DNA from: Planctomycetota bacterium | GTDB lineage: Bacteria; Planctomycetota; MHYJ01; JACQXL01; JACRIJ01 | Length of the DNA stretch: 55,675 bases | NCBI GenBank assembly: GCA_016220095.1 | Contig: JACRIJ010000046.1 | Span: 1 to 55,675, forward strand | Direction of reading: 5' to 3' | Part shown: piece after piece, positions 9,170 through 16,345 of the stretch | Layout of the letters: the number at the start of each line of letters is the position of its first letter | Position numbering within the stretch: position 1 is the first letter of the stretch | Program-made: the position numbers and the translations under genes | Notes under the pieces: model-generated | What the model was told of the DNA's origin: nothing | What the model saw: the letters and a program-made list of their open reading frames with translations, nothing else | Databases searched by the model: none

Positions 9170-9275
9170 GTCTTTAAGTCTTTGTGTCTATGGGTCTGTG
9201 AGTCTGGGGTCGTGACACCAAACTCAGGACTTATGACTCCGGACTTCGTCCCGTCCTTCATACTTCATTTTTCCT
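9170..9275 (+). repeat. GTCT 8-nt array joined to ACT 7-nt array and class C array
   Basis: GTCT occurs at 9170, 9178, 9186, 9194 and 9202, exactly 8 nt apart. ACT then occurs at 9222, 9229, 9236 and 9243, exactly 7 nt apart. The inverted junction CTTCGTCCCGTCCTTC (9244-9259) follows, with TTCAT-type units at 7-nt spacing. Read on the minus strand, the second half has the order class C array, junction, GAGTC array that is also seen at 11690-11760 and 36299-36368. Confidence 0.8.
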
Positions 9276-9489
9276 CCTCATAACGAAGGAGGCAGGATGA
9301 AGCAGGGAGAAGGCAGGCAGACCGGACGTCTCGTTCGTCGTTCCTTCTCGCTACTGGTTACTTCGTAGTGGCCCGTTTAAACGAAAACCGGGATTCGAGT
9401 CCCAAGACCCGAGAGCTGGGCGCCGAGATCCGAGACCCGACGTCCGGGATCCGGCACCCGAAACTCGGATCTCGGAACTCGGACGACGT
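9276..9489. repeat. Mixed intergenic array region with CCGAGATCCGAG inverted repeat
   Basis: This gene-free stretch holds a GGCAGG/GAAGCAGG tract (about 9288-9320), a junction-like GTTCGTCGTTCCTTC (9333-9347), and TAC units 7 nt apart (9352, 9359). The shared string GTGGCCCGTTTAAACG follows at 9368-9383. A CGAG/CCCG-rich array (9389-9487) contains an exact 12-bp inverted repeat, CCGAGATCCGAG (9423-9434) against CTCGGATCTCGG (9464-9475). No ORF in it looks real. Confidence 0.75.
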
Positions 9490-9493
9490 TTTC

Positions 9494-9521
9494 TTGACTC
9501 TTTTGACTCTTTTGCTATAAT
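9494..9521 (+). promoter_or_regulatory. Sigma70-like promoter of htpX
   Basis: TTGACT (9494-9499), a 16-nt spacer and TATAAT (9516-9521). A second TTGACT lies at 9503-9508. The leader to the ATG at 9725 is about 200 nt, long for this window, and contains an A-type box at 9681-9698. Confidence 0.7.
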
Positions 9522-9680
9522 AGCCTCCGCGTTACACGGAAGAAGGTACTGGAAGCAAAACGCCGTCTGGCGCGGACAGTCACGCATTTCAATTATTATC
9601 TAAAATAGCACGGCATAATAAAATTCGTGACCCGTTTTCCGGTTCCCGTTCTAACGAATGCGACGAAAGAATACAAAATG

Positions 9681-9698
9681 CCCTCGTGGCAAAAAAAC
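9681..9698 (+). repeat. A-type end box before htpX
   Basis: CCCTCGTGGCAAAAAAAC lies 27-44 nt before the htpX ATG on the coding strand and matches the GTGGCNAAAAAAC consensus of the other leader arrays. Confidence 0.7.
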
Positions 9699-9724
9699 AG
9701 AATACTACAGGAGGTTTAGAAGAA

Positions 9725-10591
9725 ATGAATATTTTTAAAACTGCTTTGTTGCTTTCATTGCTCACGGCACTGCTGTTAGGAGCCGGATTCCTTATGGGAG
9801 GCCAATCCGGACTCATTGTCGCCTTCGCATTTGCTTTAGCTATTAATTTCTTTTCGTATTGGTTCAGCGATAAAATAGTGCTCGCCATGTATCACGCTCA
9901 GCCGGCTAACAGCGAATCCGCGCCGCGGCTTTTCAGGATAGTTGAAAACCTTACTCAAAAGGCCGGCATGCCCATGCCGAAGGTCTATATCATACCGAAT
10001 GCCGAAGCCCCGAATGCCTTTGCAACAGGCAGAAATCCAAGCCATGCCGCAGTCGCAGTCACAAATCCGCTCCTTGAGATGATGAACGACGACGAACTTG
10101 AAGGCGTTATAGCGCATGAATTGTCGCACATTAAAAACAGGGATACCTTAATAGCTACCGTCGCCGCGACCATGGCGGGCGCCATAAGCATGCTGGCTAC
10201 AATGGCGCATTGGGCGCTTCTTTTCGGCGGCCATAACAGGGATGATGATAATAATTCCAGCCCGTTCGCCGCTGTCGGCGCTATTTTAATGATGATACTG
10301 GCTCCTATCGCCGCTATGCTCATCCAAATGGCTATATCGCGTTCAAGGGAATACCTCGCGGATAAAAGCGGAGCAAAAATAGCCGGTACGCCGTTAGGAC
10401 TCGCTAAGGCGCTTTTTAAATTGGAAATGTACGCCAAAGAACGCAAGTTCAATGCCAGCCCGGCAACTGCTCATATGTTCATCGTCAATCCGTTGAGGGG
10501 AAAAGATATCGCTTCGCTCTTCCGCACCCATCCGTCCACAGAAGACAGGATTGAACGCCTGCGTGCGCTCAATACGAAGGAGGAAAAATGA
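9725..10591 (+). CDS. htpX: Membrane zinc metalloprotease HtpX (M48)
   Basis: The product has 288 residues. The ATG at 9725 is chosen because AGGAGG lies at 9709-9714. Two N-terminal membrane segments (about 5-25 and 30-48) precede the zinc-binding motif HELSH (131-135). Two further hydrophobic segments (about 145-170 and 180-205) follow, then the third-ligand region [15 protein letters not shown]. HtpX degrades misfolded inner-membrane proteins alongside FtsH, with its active site on the cytoplasmic side. The gene has its own promoter. Its TGA (10589-10591) falls inside a 7-nt ATG array, so the last codons and the stop are made of repeat sequence. Confidence 0.93.
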   Translation: MNIFKTALLLSLLTALLLGAGFLMGGQSGLIVAFAFALAINFFSYWFSDKIVLAMYHAQPANSESAPRLFRIVENLTQKAGMPMPKVYIIPNAEAPNAFATGRNPSHAAVAVTNPLLEMMNDDELEGVIAHELSHIKNRDTLIATVAATMAGAISMLATMAHWALLFGGHNRDDDNNSSPFAAVGAILMMILAPIAAMLIQMAISRSREYLADKSGAKIAGTPLGLAKALFKLEMYAKERKFNASPATAHMFIVNPLRGKDIASLFRTHPSTEDRIERLRALNTKEEK

Positions 10592-10653
10592 AAAATGGAG
10601 AAGGAAGGACGACGAAGAACGGTTGAACAGATGAACAGGCGAACAGTTGAACG
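10583..10653 (+). repeat. Class C array joined to GAACAG 8-nt array
   Basis: ATG at 10588 and 10595 (7 nt) is followed by the junction GAAGGACGACGAAG (10604-10617). GAAC then recurs at 10625, 10633, 10641 and 10649, exactly 8 nt apart, three of the four as GAACAG. The array begins inside the 3' end of htpX and reads in the same direction. Confidence 0.8.
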
Positions 10654-10691
10654 ATGACTAATATTGTAAATTAAAAATATTAAATCGCAAA

Positions 10692-11708
10692 ATGAAACAA
10701 AAAAATAAATTGATTGTGGTCGCTCTCGGCGGCAATGCCCTGCTCCGTACCGGTGAAAAAGGTACGATTGAAGAGCAGGAGGCGCATTCCGCTGAAACCT
10801 GTAAACACCTGCTGTCTTTAATAAAAAAAGATTATAATATCGTCATCACACACGGCAACGGCCCGCAGGTCGGCGCTATCTTACTGCGCAACGAAACCGC
10901 AAAGGACGTCGTTCCCGTCATGCCGCTTGATGTCTGCGTGGCGGATTCCCAGGGAAGCATCGGTTACATAATTCAACAGGCACTGCTTAATCACCTGCGT
11001 ATGTCCAAAACCGAACGCTACGTGGTGACTATGATTACGCAGGTCATCGTTGAACCAAATGACCCCGCCTTCAACAATCCCACCAAGCCTATAGGGCCTT
11101 TTTATTCCAAAGAAGAATCTGAAAAATTGAAAAAAGAAAAAAAATGGGCTATGATACATGACGCAAACCGCGGCTATAGAAGGGTGGTTCCGTCGCCGAA
11201 ACCGGTAAAAACCATCCAGCGTATTATGGTAAAACGGCTCGCGGAACAGGGCCATATAGTCGTAGCCTCGGGCGGCGGCGGCATCCCCATCTGGAAAAAC
11301 GCTGCCAACGGCGGCGAATACCGCGGCATGGAAGCGGTCATTGATAAAGACCTCGCCTCCGCACTCCTCGCCTGCGAAATCCAGGCGGATATGCTGATAA
11401 TATTGACCGGCGTGGAAAAAGTGGCGCTGAATTTCGGCAAACCGAACCAGAAATTGCTTGATACGGTAAAAGTTTCCGATGCCAAAAAATACCTCAAAGA
11501 CGGCCATTTCGGAATAGGCAGTATGGCGCCGAAAATAGAAGCCGCCATTGATTTTATAGAAAAAACCGGACATGAAGTCCTCATAACCATGGATACATCG
11601 CTTGAAAACGCCCTTGAAGGCAAAACCGGCACGAGAATAGTGCCGGATGTGAATGAAAATTACGATATACAAACGCTTTTTAGCGAAAAAATGAAGAATG
11701 AAAAATGA
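10692..11708 (+). CDS. arcC: Carbamate kinase
   Basis: The product has 338 residues, slightly longer than the usual 310. It is an amino-acid-kinase-fold protein with ALGGNA at 11-16, HGNGPQVG at 54-61, the lid region around GPFYSKEESEKL, and a GTRIVPD end. It converts ADP and carbamoyl phosphate to ATP and carbamate, the last step of arginine deiminase and related fermentations, or the reverse. No arginine deiminase or carbamoyltransferase gene is adjacent, so the source of carbamoyl phosphate is not shown here. There is no clear ribosome site before the ATG. The C-terminal residues KMKNEK and the stop are encoded by a 7-nt ATG array (ATG at 11691, 11698, 11705), a clear case of an intergenic repeat reaching into a gene. 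Confidence 0.92.
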   Translation: MKQKNKLIVVALGGNALLRTGEKGTIEEQEAHSAETCKHLLSLIKKDYNIVITHGNGPQVGAILLRNETAKDVVPVMPLDVCVADSQGSIGYIIQQALLNHLRMSKTERYVVTMITQVIVEPNDPAFNNPTKPIGPFYSKEESEKLKKEKKWAMIHDANRGYRRVVPSPKPVKTIQRIMVKRLAEQGHIVVASGGGGIPIWKNAANGGEYRGMEAVIDKDLASALLACEIQADMLIILTGVEKVALNFGKPNQKLLDTVKVSDAKKYLKDGHFGIGSMAPKIEAAIDFIEKTGHEVLITMDTSLENALEGKTGTRIVPDVNENYDIQTLFSEKMKNEK

Positions 11709-11760
11709 AAAAGGAAGGACGAACGAAGTCTGGAGTCATTAGTCTGGGATCTGGAGTCTG
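11690..11760 (+). repeat. Class C array joined to GTC 7-nt array
   Basis: ATG at 11691, 11698 and 11705 (7 nt) is followed by the junction GAAGGACGAACGAAG (11714-11728). GTC or ATC then recurs at 11728, 11735, 11742, 11749 and 11756, exactly 7 nt apart. The array begins inside arcC and ends about 6 nt before the next ATG, so the whole intergenic space is array. Confidence 0.85.
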
Positions 11761-11766
11761 TAAAGC

Positions 11767-12462
11767 ATGAAACCTTTAATCGGCATCAACGCGGATTTCC
11801 GCAGGAATAAACGCAGGGGTTGCGAAAACGTACTGCATGAAGAATACGTCAACGCCGTACGCCGCGCCGGAGGCCTGCCAATCATATTGCCGGTATTCGG
11901 CACGAAACTCGACGCCATTGAAGCGCTCGGCAGGATAAACGGCCTGCTTCTCAGCGGCGGTGACGATATCAATCCTGATAAATTCGGCCAAAAAAAACAT
12001 CCGAAACTGGATTTGCTTGTGGAAGCTAAAGAAAAATCAGATTTCTGGCTCGCGCAGGAGGCATTGAAAAGCAATATTCCGATATTGGGCATCTGTTACG
12101 GCCATCAATTGGTTAACGTAATCCTCGGCGGCACGCTCATACAGGACATCCCATCGCAAATAGGCAAAAAGGTAAAACATTCCAAACGCCTGCATAAAGC
12201 GGTCTTAAAAGAAAATTCACTGGTAAAAAAAATACTCGGCCTGGACTGCGTGTCCGTTTACAGTTCGCACCACCAGGCGGTGGAAAAACCAGGAAAGGGC
12301 TTGAAAACCACCGCAGTATCGCCGATAGACGGCATTATAGAAGCATGCGAAGGCGTAAAAAACAACAGGTTCCTGCTCTGCCTCCAGTGGCACCCTGAAG
12401 TAATGAACAAGGATAAAAAACAGATGAAATTGTTCGGGGAATTTATAAAAAATTGCAGATAG
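11767..12462 (+). CDS. Class I glutamine amidotransferase, PuuD/peptidase C26-like
   Basis: The product has 231 residues. The nucleophile elbow is GICYGHQ with Cys110, and the rest of the triad is His209/Glu211 in QWHPEV. The start MKPLIGINADFR and the LLSGGDDINP strand match the gamma-glutamyl-gamma-aminobutyrate hydrolase (PuuD) branch, which cleaves gamma-glutamyl amides rather than feeding ammonia to a synthase. The exact substrate cannot be read from sequence, so no symbol is given. The gene follows carbamate kinase on the same strand, with only a repeat array between them. Both touch nitrogen-containing catabolites, but a shared pathway is inference. Confidence 0.85.
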   Translation: MKPLIGINADFRRNKRRGCENVLHEEYVNAVRRAGGLPIILPVFGTKLDAIEALGRINGLLLSGGDDINPDKFGQKKHPKLDLLVEAKEKSDFWLAQEALKSNIPILGICYGHQLVNVILGGTLIQDIPSQIGKKVKHSKRLHKAVLKENSLVKKILGLDCVSVYSSHHQAVEKPGKGLKTTAVSPIDGIIEACEGVKNNRFLLCLQWHPEVMNKDKKQMKLFGEFIKNCR

Positions 12463-12468
12463 AATGAG

Positions 12469-12504
12469 TTTTTGCCACAGAGCGCACAGAGGACACGGAG
12501 AACG
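12469..12504 (-). repeat. A-type array in reverse orientation
   Basis: TTTTTGCCACAGAGCGCAC and onward is the complement of the leader arrays (GTGGCAAAAA end box). It lies just after the amidotransferase stop and points back toward that gene, so it is an exception to the usual 5'-leader placement. Confidence 0.65.
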
Positions 12505-12511
12505 ATGGCAA

Positions 12512-12542
12512 GCCTCAGTGAAAGACGATTAAAAAATAACAC
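12512..12542 (+). repeat. CCTCAGT element (diverged copy)
   Basis: GCCTCAGTGAAAGACG followed by ATTAAAAAATAACAC resembles the copy at 50381-50412 (GCCTCAGTAAAGGTGG followed by GTTAAAAAATAACAC). The hairpin-forming GAGG half is degraded here. Confidence 0.55.
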
Positions 12543-12622
12543 AAATATTAAAATACTCAATGATTAAATTACGTTGACTATACGACTAACTGCGTCGCAG
12601 ATAAGATTTAGGAGGCTTGTTT

Positions 12623-12973
12623 ATGGGAGTAGTTCAAAAAAACGAAACGCCTGACAAAGATTTAACCGCAAAGGTCCTGGACATTGCCGGGCTCGTTGAA
12701 TACCAGCCCGGTTCGGTGGTAAGCAGGGAGATATTCAAACGCAACACGAGCAACATCACCGTATTTGCGTTTGACGAAGGCCAGGGTTTGAGCGAACATA
12801 CCGCACCGTTTGACGCCATTGTATGCATACTTGACGGCATTGCGGAAATAACCGTTGTCGGCGAGGCCCACACAGTCAAAAAAGGCGAAATGCTCATCAT
12901 GCCCGCAAACAAGCCGCATGCCCTTAAGGCCGTGGAAAAATTCAAGATGATGCTGATTATGATAAGAACGTAA
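12623..12973 (+). CDS. Small cupin-domain protein
   Basis: The product has 116 residues. The ATG at 12623 follows AGGAGG at 12610-12615 with 7-nt spacing. It is a single cupin beta-barrel: motif 1 region GQGLSEHTAPFDAIVCILDG (with His58) and motif 2 region MPANKPHALKA (with His96). The metal set is reduced relative to classical cupins (one His in each motif visible). Such stand-alone cupins bind a metal and small ligand or act as sensors; I cannot assign a substrate. It has its own ribosome site and lies in a region with repeat elements on both sides. Confidence 0.8.
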   Translation: MGVVQKNETPDKDLTAKVLDIAGLVEYQPGSVVSREIFKRNTSNITVFAFDEGQGLSEHTAPFDAIVCILDGIAEITVVGEAHTVKKGEMLIMPANKPHALKAVEKFKMMLIMIRT

Positions 12974-12994
12974 TAGATATGGGATTTGAGATGT

Positions 12995-13033
12995 GCTTCG
13001 TGTCTTCGTGCCCTCGTGGCTAAAAAACGTTCG
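12995..13033 (+). repeat. 5'-leader A-array before the SpeE-like fusion gene
   Basis: CGTG recurs at 12999, 13007 and 13015, exactly 8 nt apart, ending in GTGGCTAAAAAACGTT. It reads on the coding strand and the GTGGC box is 55 nt before the ATG at 13075. A TATAAT at 13049-13054 follows the array, but no good -35 box pairs with it. Confidence 0.8.
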
Positions 13034-13074
13034 TTTATCTTTTTTTCTTATAATAATCTATCTGTTAGGCACTA

Positions 13075-15459
13075 ATGAACAAAAACCTTCCGCTAAATGC
13101 GTCTTTTTTTGCCCTTGGTTTCTACGCCCTTATCGTCCAAGTGCTGGATGTCAGGGAATTCCTTGCCGTCTTCCACGGAAACGAATTGACCATCGGCCTT
13201 ATACTCAGCGCGTGGCTTTTCGGAATAGCTCTCGGGGCATTCCTGTTCTACCTGTTGAACAAGAAATCCGCGCTTAATCCTATCATCATATTCTCACTCG
13301 TGTTCCTTCTTCTCTGCTCACTGCTTCCATGCCAGATCGCGTTAATACGCAATACCCGCGCCATATTCGCGGTGCCATCCGGGGAATACGCGCCGTTTTC
13401 CGTGATTTTTTGCGCCTGTTTCCTGTTTGCCGCGCCTCTTGGAATGCTAATCGGAATTTTATTCCCCGCGGCCTGCCGGCTCCACAGCGCTATTTCAAGC
13501 CAAAATTCTTCATCTCACAGCATAAGTGCCGTTTATATCTGGGAAGCTGTTGGCAGTTTTGTTGCCGGCATATTTTTCACGTTTGTATTCGCGCCTTTCC
13601 TGAACCATTTTGCCGTCCTGGCCATATCAAATATCCTTGCTATATCGTCAATCCTGTTCATGCTTTTTGCATGCCGCGGCATCCTGAAATCAACAACTGC
13701 GTTATTGCTGAAAACGGTTTCGTTCCTTGTGCTGTTATCCTGCGGCATAAGCCTTCTCGCCGTATCAAAGAGCGTTGACTATTACCTGCTCCTGCGCTCA
13801 TGGTATTCAATATCAGGACACAGTATTTCCGAGACGGGCATACATTCCCAAAACACACGGTACGGCAGTATCGTCCTGGAAACCGGAAAACAAAACAACA
13901 TCTACAGCAACGGCTCCTGCATAACATCTTTCCCGCAGGAGGAAGAGGGGGCTTTTTATCTGCAGGCCATGGTATTCATGACAGAAACGCCTTCGCCCAA
14001 AAACGTCCTGCTTGTCGGCAACGGCTATCCGGACCTCGTTTTGCAAATGCTCAAATTCCCGCTGGAAAGGCTTGACTATGTCCAATTGGAACCGGAATTC
14101 ATACGAATTATAAACGACAACCTGCCGGGCGAATACAAATCCGGGTTAAGCGACCCGCGCCTTCACATCCACTACGCGGACGGCAGGTATTTCGTCAAAC
14201 GATCCCGGGACCGATATGACCTGATAATACTTGAAGTGCCCGAGCCGCGCACCGCGGCGCTGAACAGGTTTTTTACAACGGATTTTTTTAATGAATTAAA
14301 ACAAATACTTTCCGAATCAGGCACCGTATTTTTATCCGCGCCGGTCAGCATAAACGCGAAATCAGATGAACTCATAAATTATCAGGCATCCATTTACGAC
14401 AGCCTGACGGCCGTGTTTGAATACACCGCGCCATTGCCGCCCAATCTACTGCCGCAGGGCTACTTCATGGCCGAATCACAACCGGGAAATTTCAGTTTAG
14501 ACATGGAGCAACTGTCGCAGAGGTACTGCAAATTAAAAATAGACGGCCCGCTTGTGCCGCAGGACGCGGAAACGGCCAAACAAGTGCTTTCGCAGGCAAT
14601 CCCGGTGGAGATGTTCGCCCAGTGCCGCATGAACCTGAACAAGCCTCGCCTGGTGTTTATAAATTCCGATAGTGCGCCTATTGCGTATTTTTTCAACCTG
14701 CTCAGGTGGGACAGGATTTCCGGGAGGCCGCAGGGAAGCATATTCCAAAGGCTGGCCGGATTCAGGTTGTGGCACGTAATGGTAATATTATGGGTCGCAT
14801 TTTTTGCGATGGTTTTCATAAAAGCGGAGTTCAGAGGCCGCGAAAAATCCGGAGATATTCCACAACCGGAAAAGAGGAATTCCGGAATCGTATTATACGC
14901 GGTTTTTGCCGCGGGAATTACCGGGATGGCCGGCGAGATAGTGATGATTTTTTCGTTTCAGAACGCATTCGGCAGTATATACGGAATGCTCGGACTTGTA
15001 ATAGCGATGTTCATGGTAGGGCTTGCCCTGGGCGCAAGGATTGTGAAAGCAATAATGCTCCGCGACAAGGAAAAAACCATTTCAATTCTGTTAAAGATAG
15101 AATTTGCCGCGGCGGTTTTCTGCCTGATACTGCCGATACTCGTAAGGTATCCGCACCGGTTACTGCCGGACACGGTTGCGCAAGGGATTTATTTACTGCT
15201 TGCCGTACTTGGAGGGGCATTAACGGGCGCGATGTATCCGGCGGCGGGCGCTGTTTTAGCAGGCGACACTGGCGCGACAGCAAGCCTGATAGACGCGGCG
15301 GACCACACAGGCGCTTTTTTAGGCGCGTTGTTTGCCGGAGTGCTGTTTATACCGTTGTTTGGAATAAGCGGAACGTGCCTTATCCTGGCGCAGATGAATT
15401 TATTCGGGATTATATTGTTATTTTTTGCCGCAGAGACGCGGAAGGAAACTGCGGGTTAA
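13075..15459 (+). CDS. Membrane-embedded spermidine-synthase-like protein (fused MFS/SpeE)
   Basis: The product has 794 residues. Hydrophobic segments fill about 1-225. A soluble SAM-binding Rossmann domain spans about 300-470, with glycine motif LLVGNGYP (VGNG at 314-317), acidic E339 after strand 2, and DGRYF at 369-373. A second membrane block covers about 570-790. Such fusions occur widely in Planctomycetota and deltaproteobacteria and are usually of unknown substrate. In true spermidine synthases the catalytic Asp sits in a D-x-x-DP motif; here the site reads LEVPEP, so Asp is replaced by Glu. This suggests altered or no aminopropyl transfer. The TAA (15457-15459) is part of a GTT 8-nt array. 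Confidence 0.8.
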   Translation: MNKNLPLNASFFALGFYALIVQVLDVREFLAVFHGNELTIGLILSAWLFGIALGAFLFYLLNKKSALNPIIIFSLVFLLLCSLLPCQIALIRNTRAIFAVPSGEYAPFSVIFCACFLFAAPLGMLIGILFPAACRLHSAISSQNSSSHSISAVYIWEAVGSFVAGIFFTFVFAPFLNHFAVLAISNILAISSILFMLFACRGILKSTTALLLKTVSFLVLLSCGISLLAVSKSVDYYLLLRSWYSISGHSISETGIHSQNTRYGSIVLETGKQNNIYSNGSCITSFPQEEEGAFYLQAMVFMTETPSPKNVLLVGNGYPDLVLQMLKFPLERLDYVQLEPEFIRIINDNLPGEYKSGLSDPRLHIHYADGRYFVKRSRDRYDLIILEVPEPRTAALNRFFTTDFFNELKQILSESGTVFLSAPVSINAKSDELINYQASIYDSLTAVFEYTAPLPPNLLPQGYFMAESQPGNFSLDMEQLSQRYCKLKIDGPLVPQDAETAKQVLSQAIPVEMFAQCRMNLNKPRLVFINSDSAPIAYFFNLLRWDRISGRPQGSIFQRLAGFRLWHVMVILWVAFFAMVFIKAEFRGREKSGDIPQPEKRNSGIVLYAVFAAGITGMAGEIVMIFSFQNAFGSIYGMLGLVIAMFMVGLALGARIVKAIMLRDKEKTISILLKIEFAAAVFCLILPILVRYPHRLLPDTVAQGIYLLLAVLGGALTGAMYPAAGAVLAGDTGATASLIDAADHTGAFLGALFAGVLFIPLFGISGTCLILAQMNLFGIILLFFAAETRKETAG

Positions 15460-15494
15460 AGAGTTGCGGGGTTTAGGAGTTACGGGGTTTAACG
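15453..15494 (+). repeat. GTT 8-nt array (class B)
   Basis: GTT recurs at 15455, 15463, 15471, 15479 and 15487, exactly 8 nt apart, within GAGTTACGGGGTTT-like text. The first unit supplies the stop codon of the upstream gene. Confidence 0.8.
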
Positions 15495-15635
15495 CTGTTT
15501 GGGAACATCAGTAAAGAGTGGAGAGAAAAAACAACACGTGTATCAAAATACCAAATAATTACGGTTCGTTGTAGACTTAAGACTCACCCTTTACTTACGT
15601 GTTAGCATCATTATGTATCATTCTGTATTTTTTCA

Positions 15636-15664
15636 TTGACTGGACCTGCATTAAATCTTATAAT
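15636..15664 (+). promoter_or_regulatory. Sigma70-like promoter of the ferritin-like gene
   Basis: TTGACT (15636-15641), a 17-nt spacer and TATAAT (15659-15664), 34 nt before the ATG at 15699. Confidence 0.75.
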
Positions 15665-15698
15665 ACTGTCCGAGTGCTTTTTTGGATTGGGTTAAGTT

Positions 15699-16235
15699 AT
15701 GATTAAAAAATCAGTGTTTGACGGCGATGCTAAAACAATTAAGTGGCTTAATGCCGCTGTTAATGCCGAAAAAAATGCGCTTTTCAATTACCTGAATTAT
15801 TCGCATATGACGCGGAACATCACCGGCAAAAACATGTTCATACGGATCGCCCTTGACGAATTCCAACACATGACCATACTTGAAACCGAGCTTGCCAGAA
15901 TACAGGCCGGCAAGAAATGGCAAAAAGTAAAGGTGCCGGCTTCACCTATAGAACAAATCAAACACGAAAAAAACCGGAAAACCGCTCCCGGCAGTGATGC
16001 CGGAAACGCGGATGAGATTGCCGCGATATCCCTGGCGATGAAAGCTGAAAAAAACGCCATGGCATTCTACCTTACCAGGTCAAACGAAGTCAAATCCGCC
16101 GAAGCGCGCGCTTTGCTTAAACGCCTGTCAGCCATGGAAGATGCCCATTACAGGATACTTCAGGCCGAACTTGACAGCATAAACCAGAGCGGCTTCTGGC
16201 TCGGATTCAGGGAGATCTCCTTTGAAACCCAATAA
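15699..16235 (+). CDS. Diiron ferritin-like (rubrerythrin-domain) protein
   Basis: The product has 178 residues forming a four-helix ferritin-like bundle in two similar halves. A complete diiron set is visible: Glu24 (NAEKNA), Glu54-x-x-His57 (DEFQHM), Glu117 (KAEKNA) and Glu147-x-x-His150 (MEDAHY). No rubredoxin domain follows, unlike classical rubrerythrin. Such proteins reduce peroxide or handle iron in anaerobes, which fits a microaerophilic or anaerobic lifestyle. The gene has its own promoter and stands alone. The stop codon is the first base triplet of an AT-rich hairpin. Confidence 0.85.
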   Translation: MIKKSVFDGDAKTIKWLNAAVNAEKNALFNYLNYSHMTRNITGKNMFIRIALDEFQHMTILETELARIQAGKKWQKVKVPASPIEQIKHEKNRKTAPGSDAGNADEIAAISLAMKAEKNAMAFYLTRSNEVKSAEARALLKRLSAMEDAHYRILQAELDSINQSGFWLGFREISFETQ

Positions 16236-16259
16236 AAATTTTACTGCGTAAAATTTTTA
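16233..16259 (+). terminator. AT-rich perfect hairpin after the ferritin-like gene
   Basis: A 12-bp perfect stem (16233-16244 against 16248-16259) has a TGC loop and starts at the stop codon itself. The stem is almost purely A/T, which is weak for a classical terminator, but placement at the gene end fits termination or 3' end protection. Confidence 0.5.
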
Positions 16260-16345
16260 GTAATACTTAAAACAGGGGATGGGCATTATTTTACGCTATA
16301 ACAATTTTTGATACGCATGCGTACGTTAAGAAAGGTAATTTTATT

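Noticed and set aside
9170..9275. CRISPR array
   Set aside because: Units are 7-8 nt with no 25-40 nt repeat, no unique spacers of constant length, and no cas genes in the window.
10881..11672. Minus-strand frame of 263 codons opposite carbamate kinase
   Set aside because: It lies entirely under arcC, with a composition rich in Phe, Tyr and His typical of an antisense reading.
14706..15476. Long plus-strand reading frame of 256 codons
   Set aside because: It lies fully inside the SpeE-like fusion in another frame and its translation is Arg/Gly-rich without family features; it is a shadow frame.
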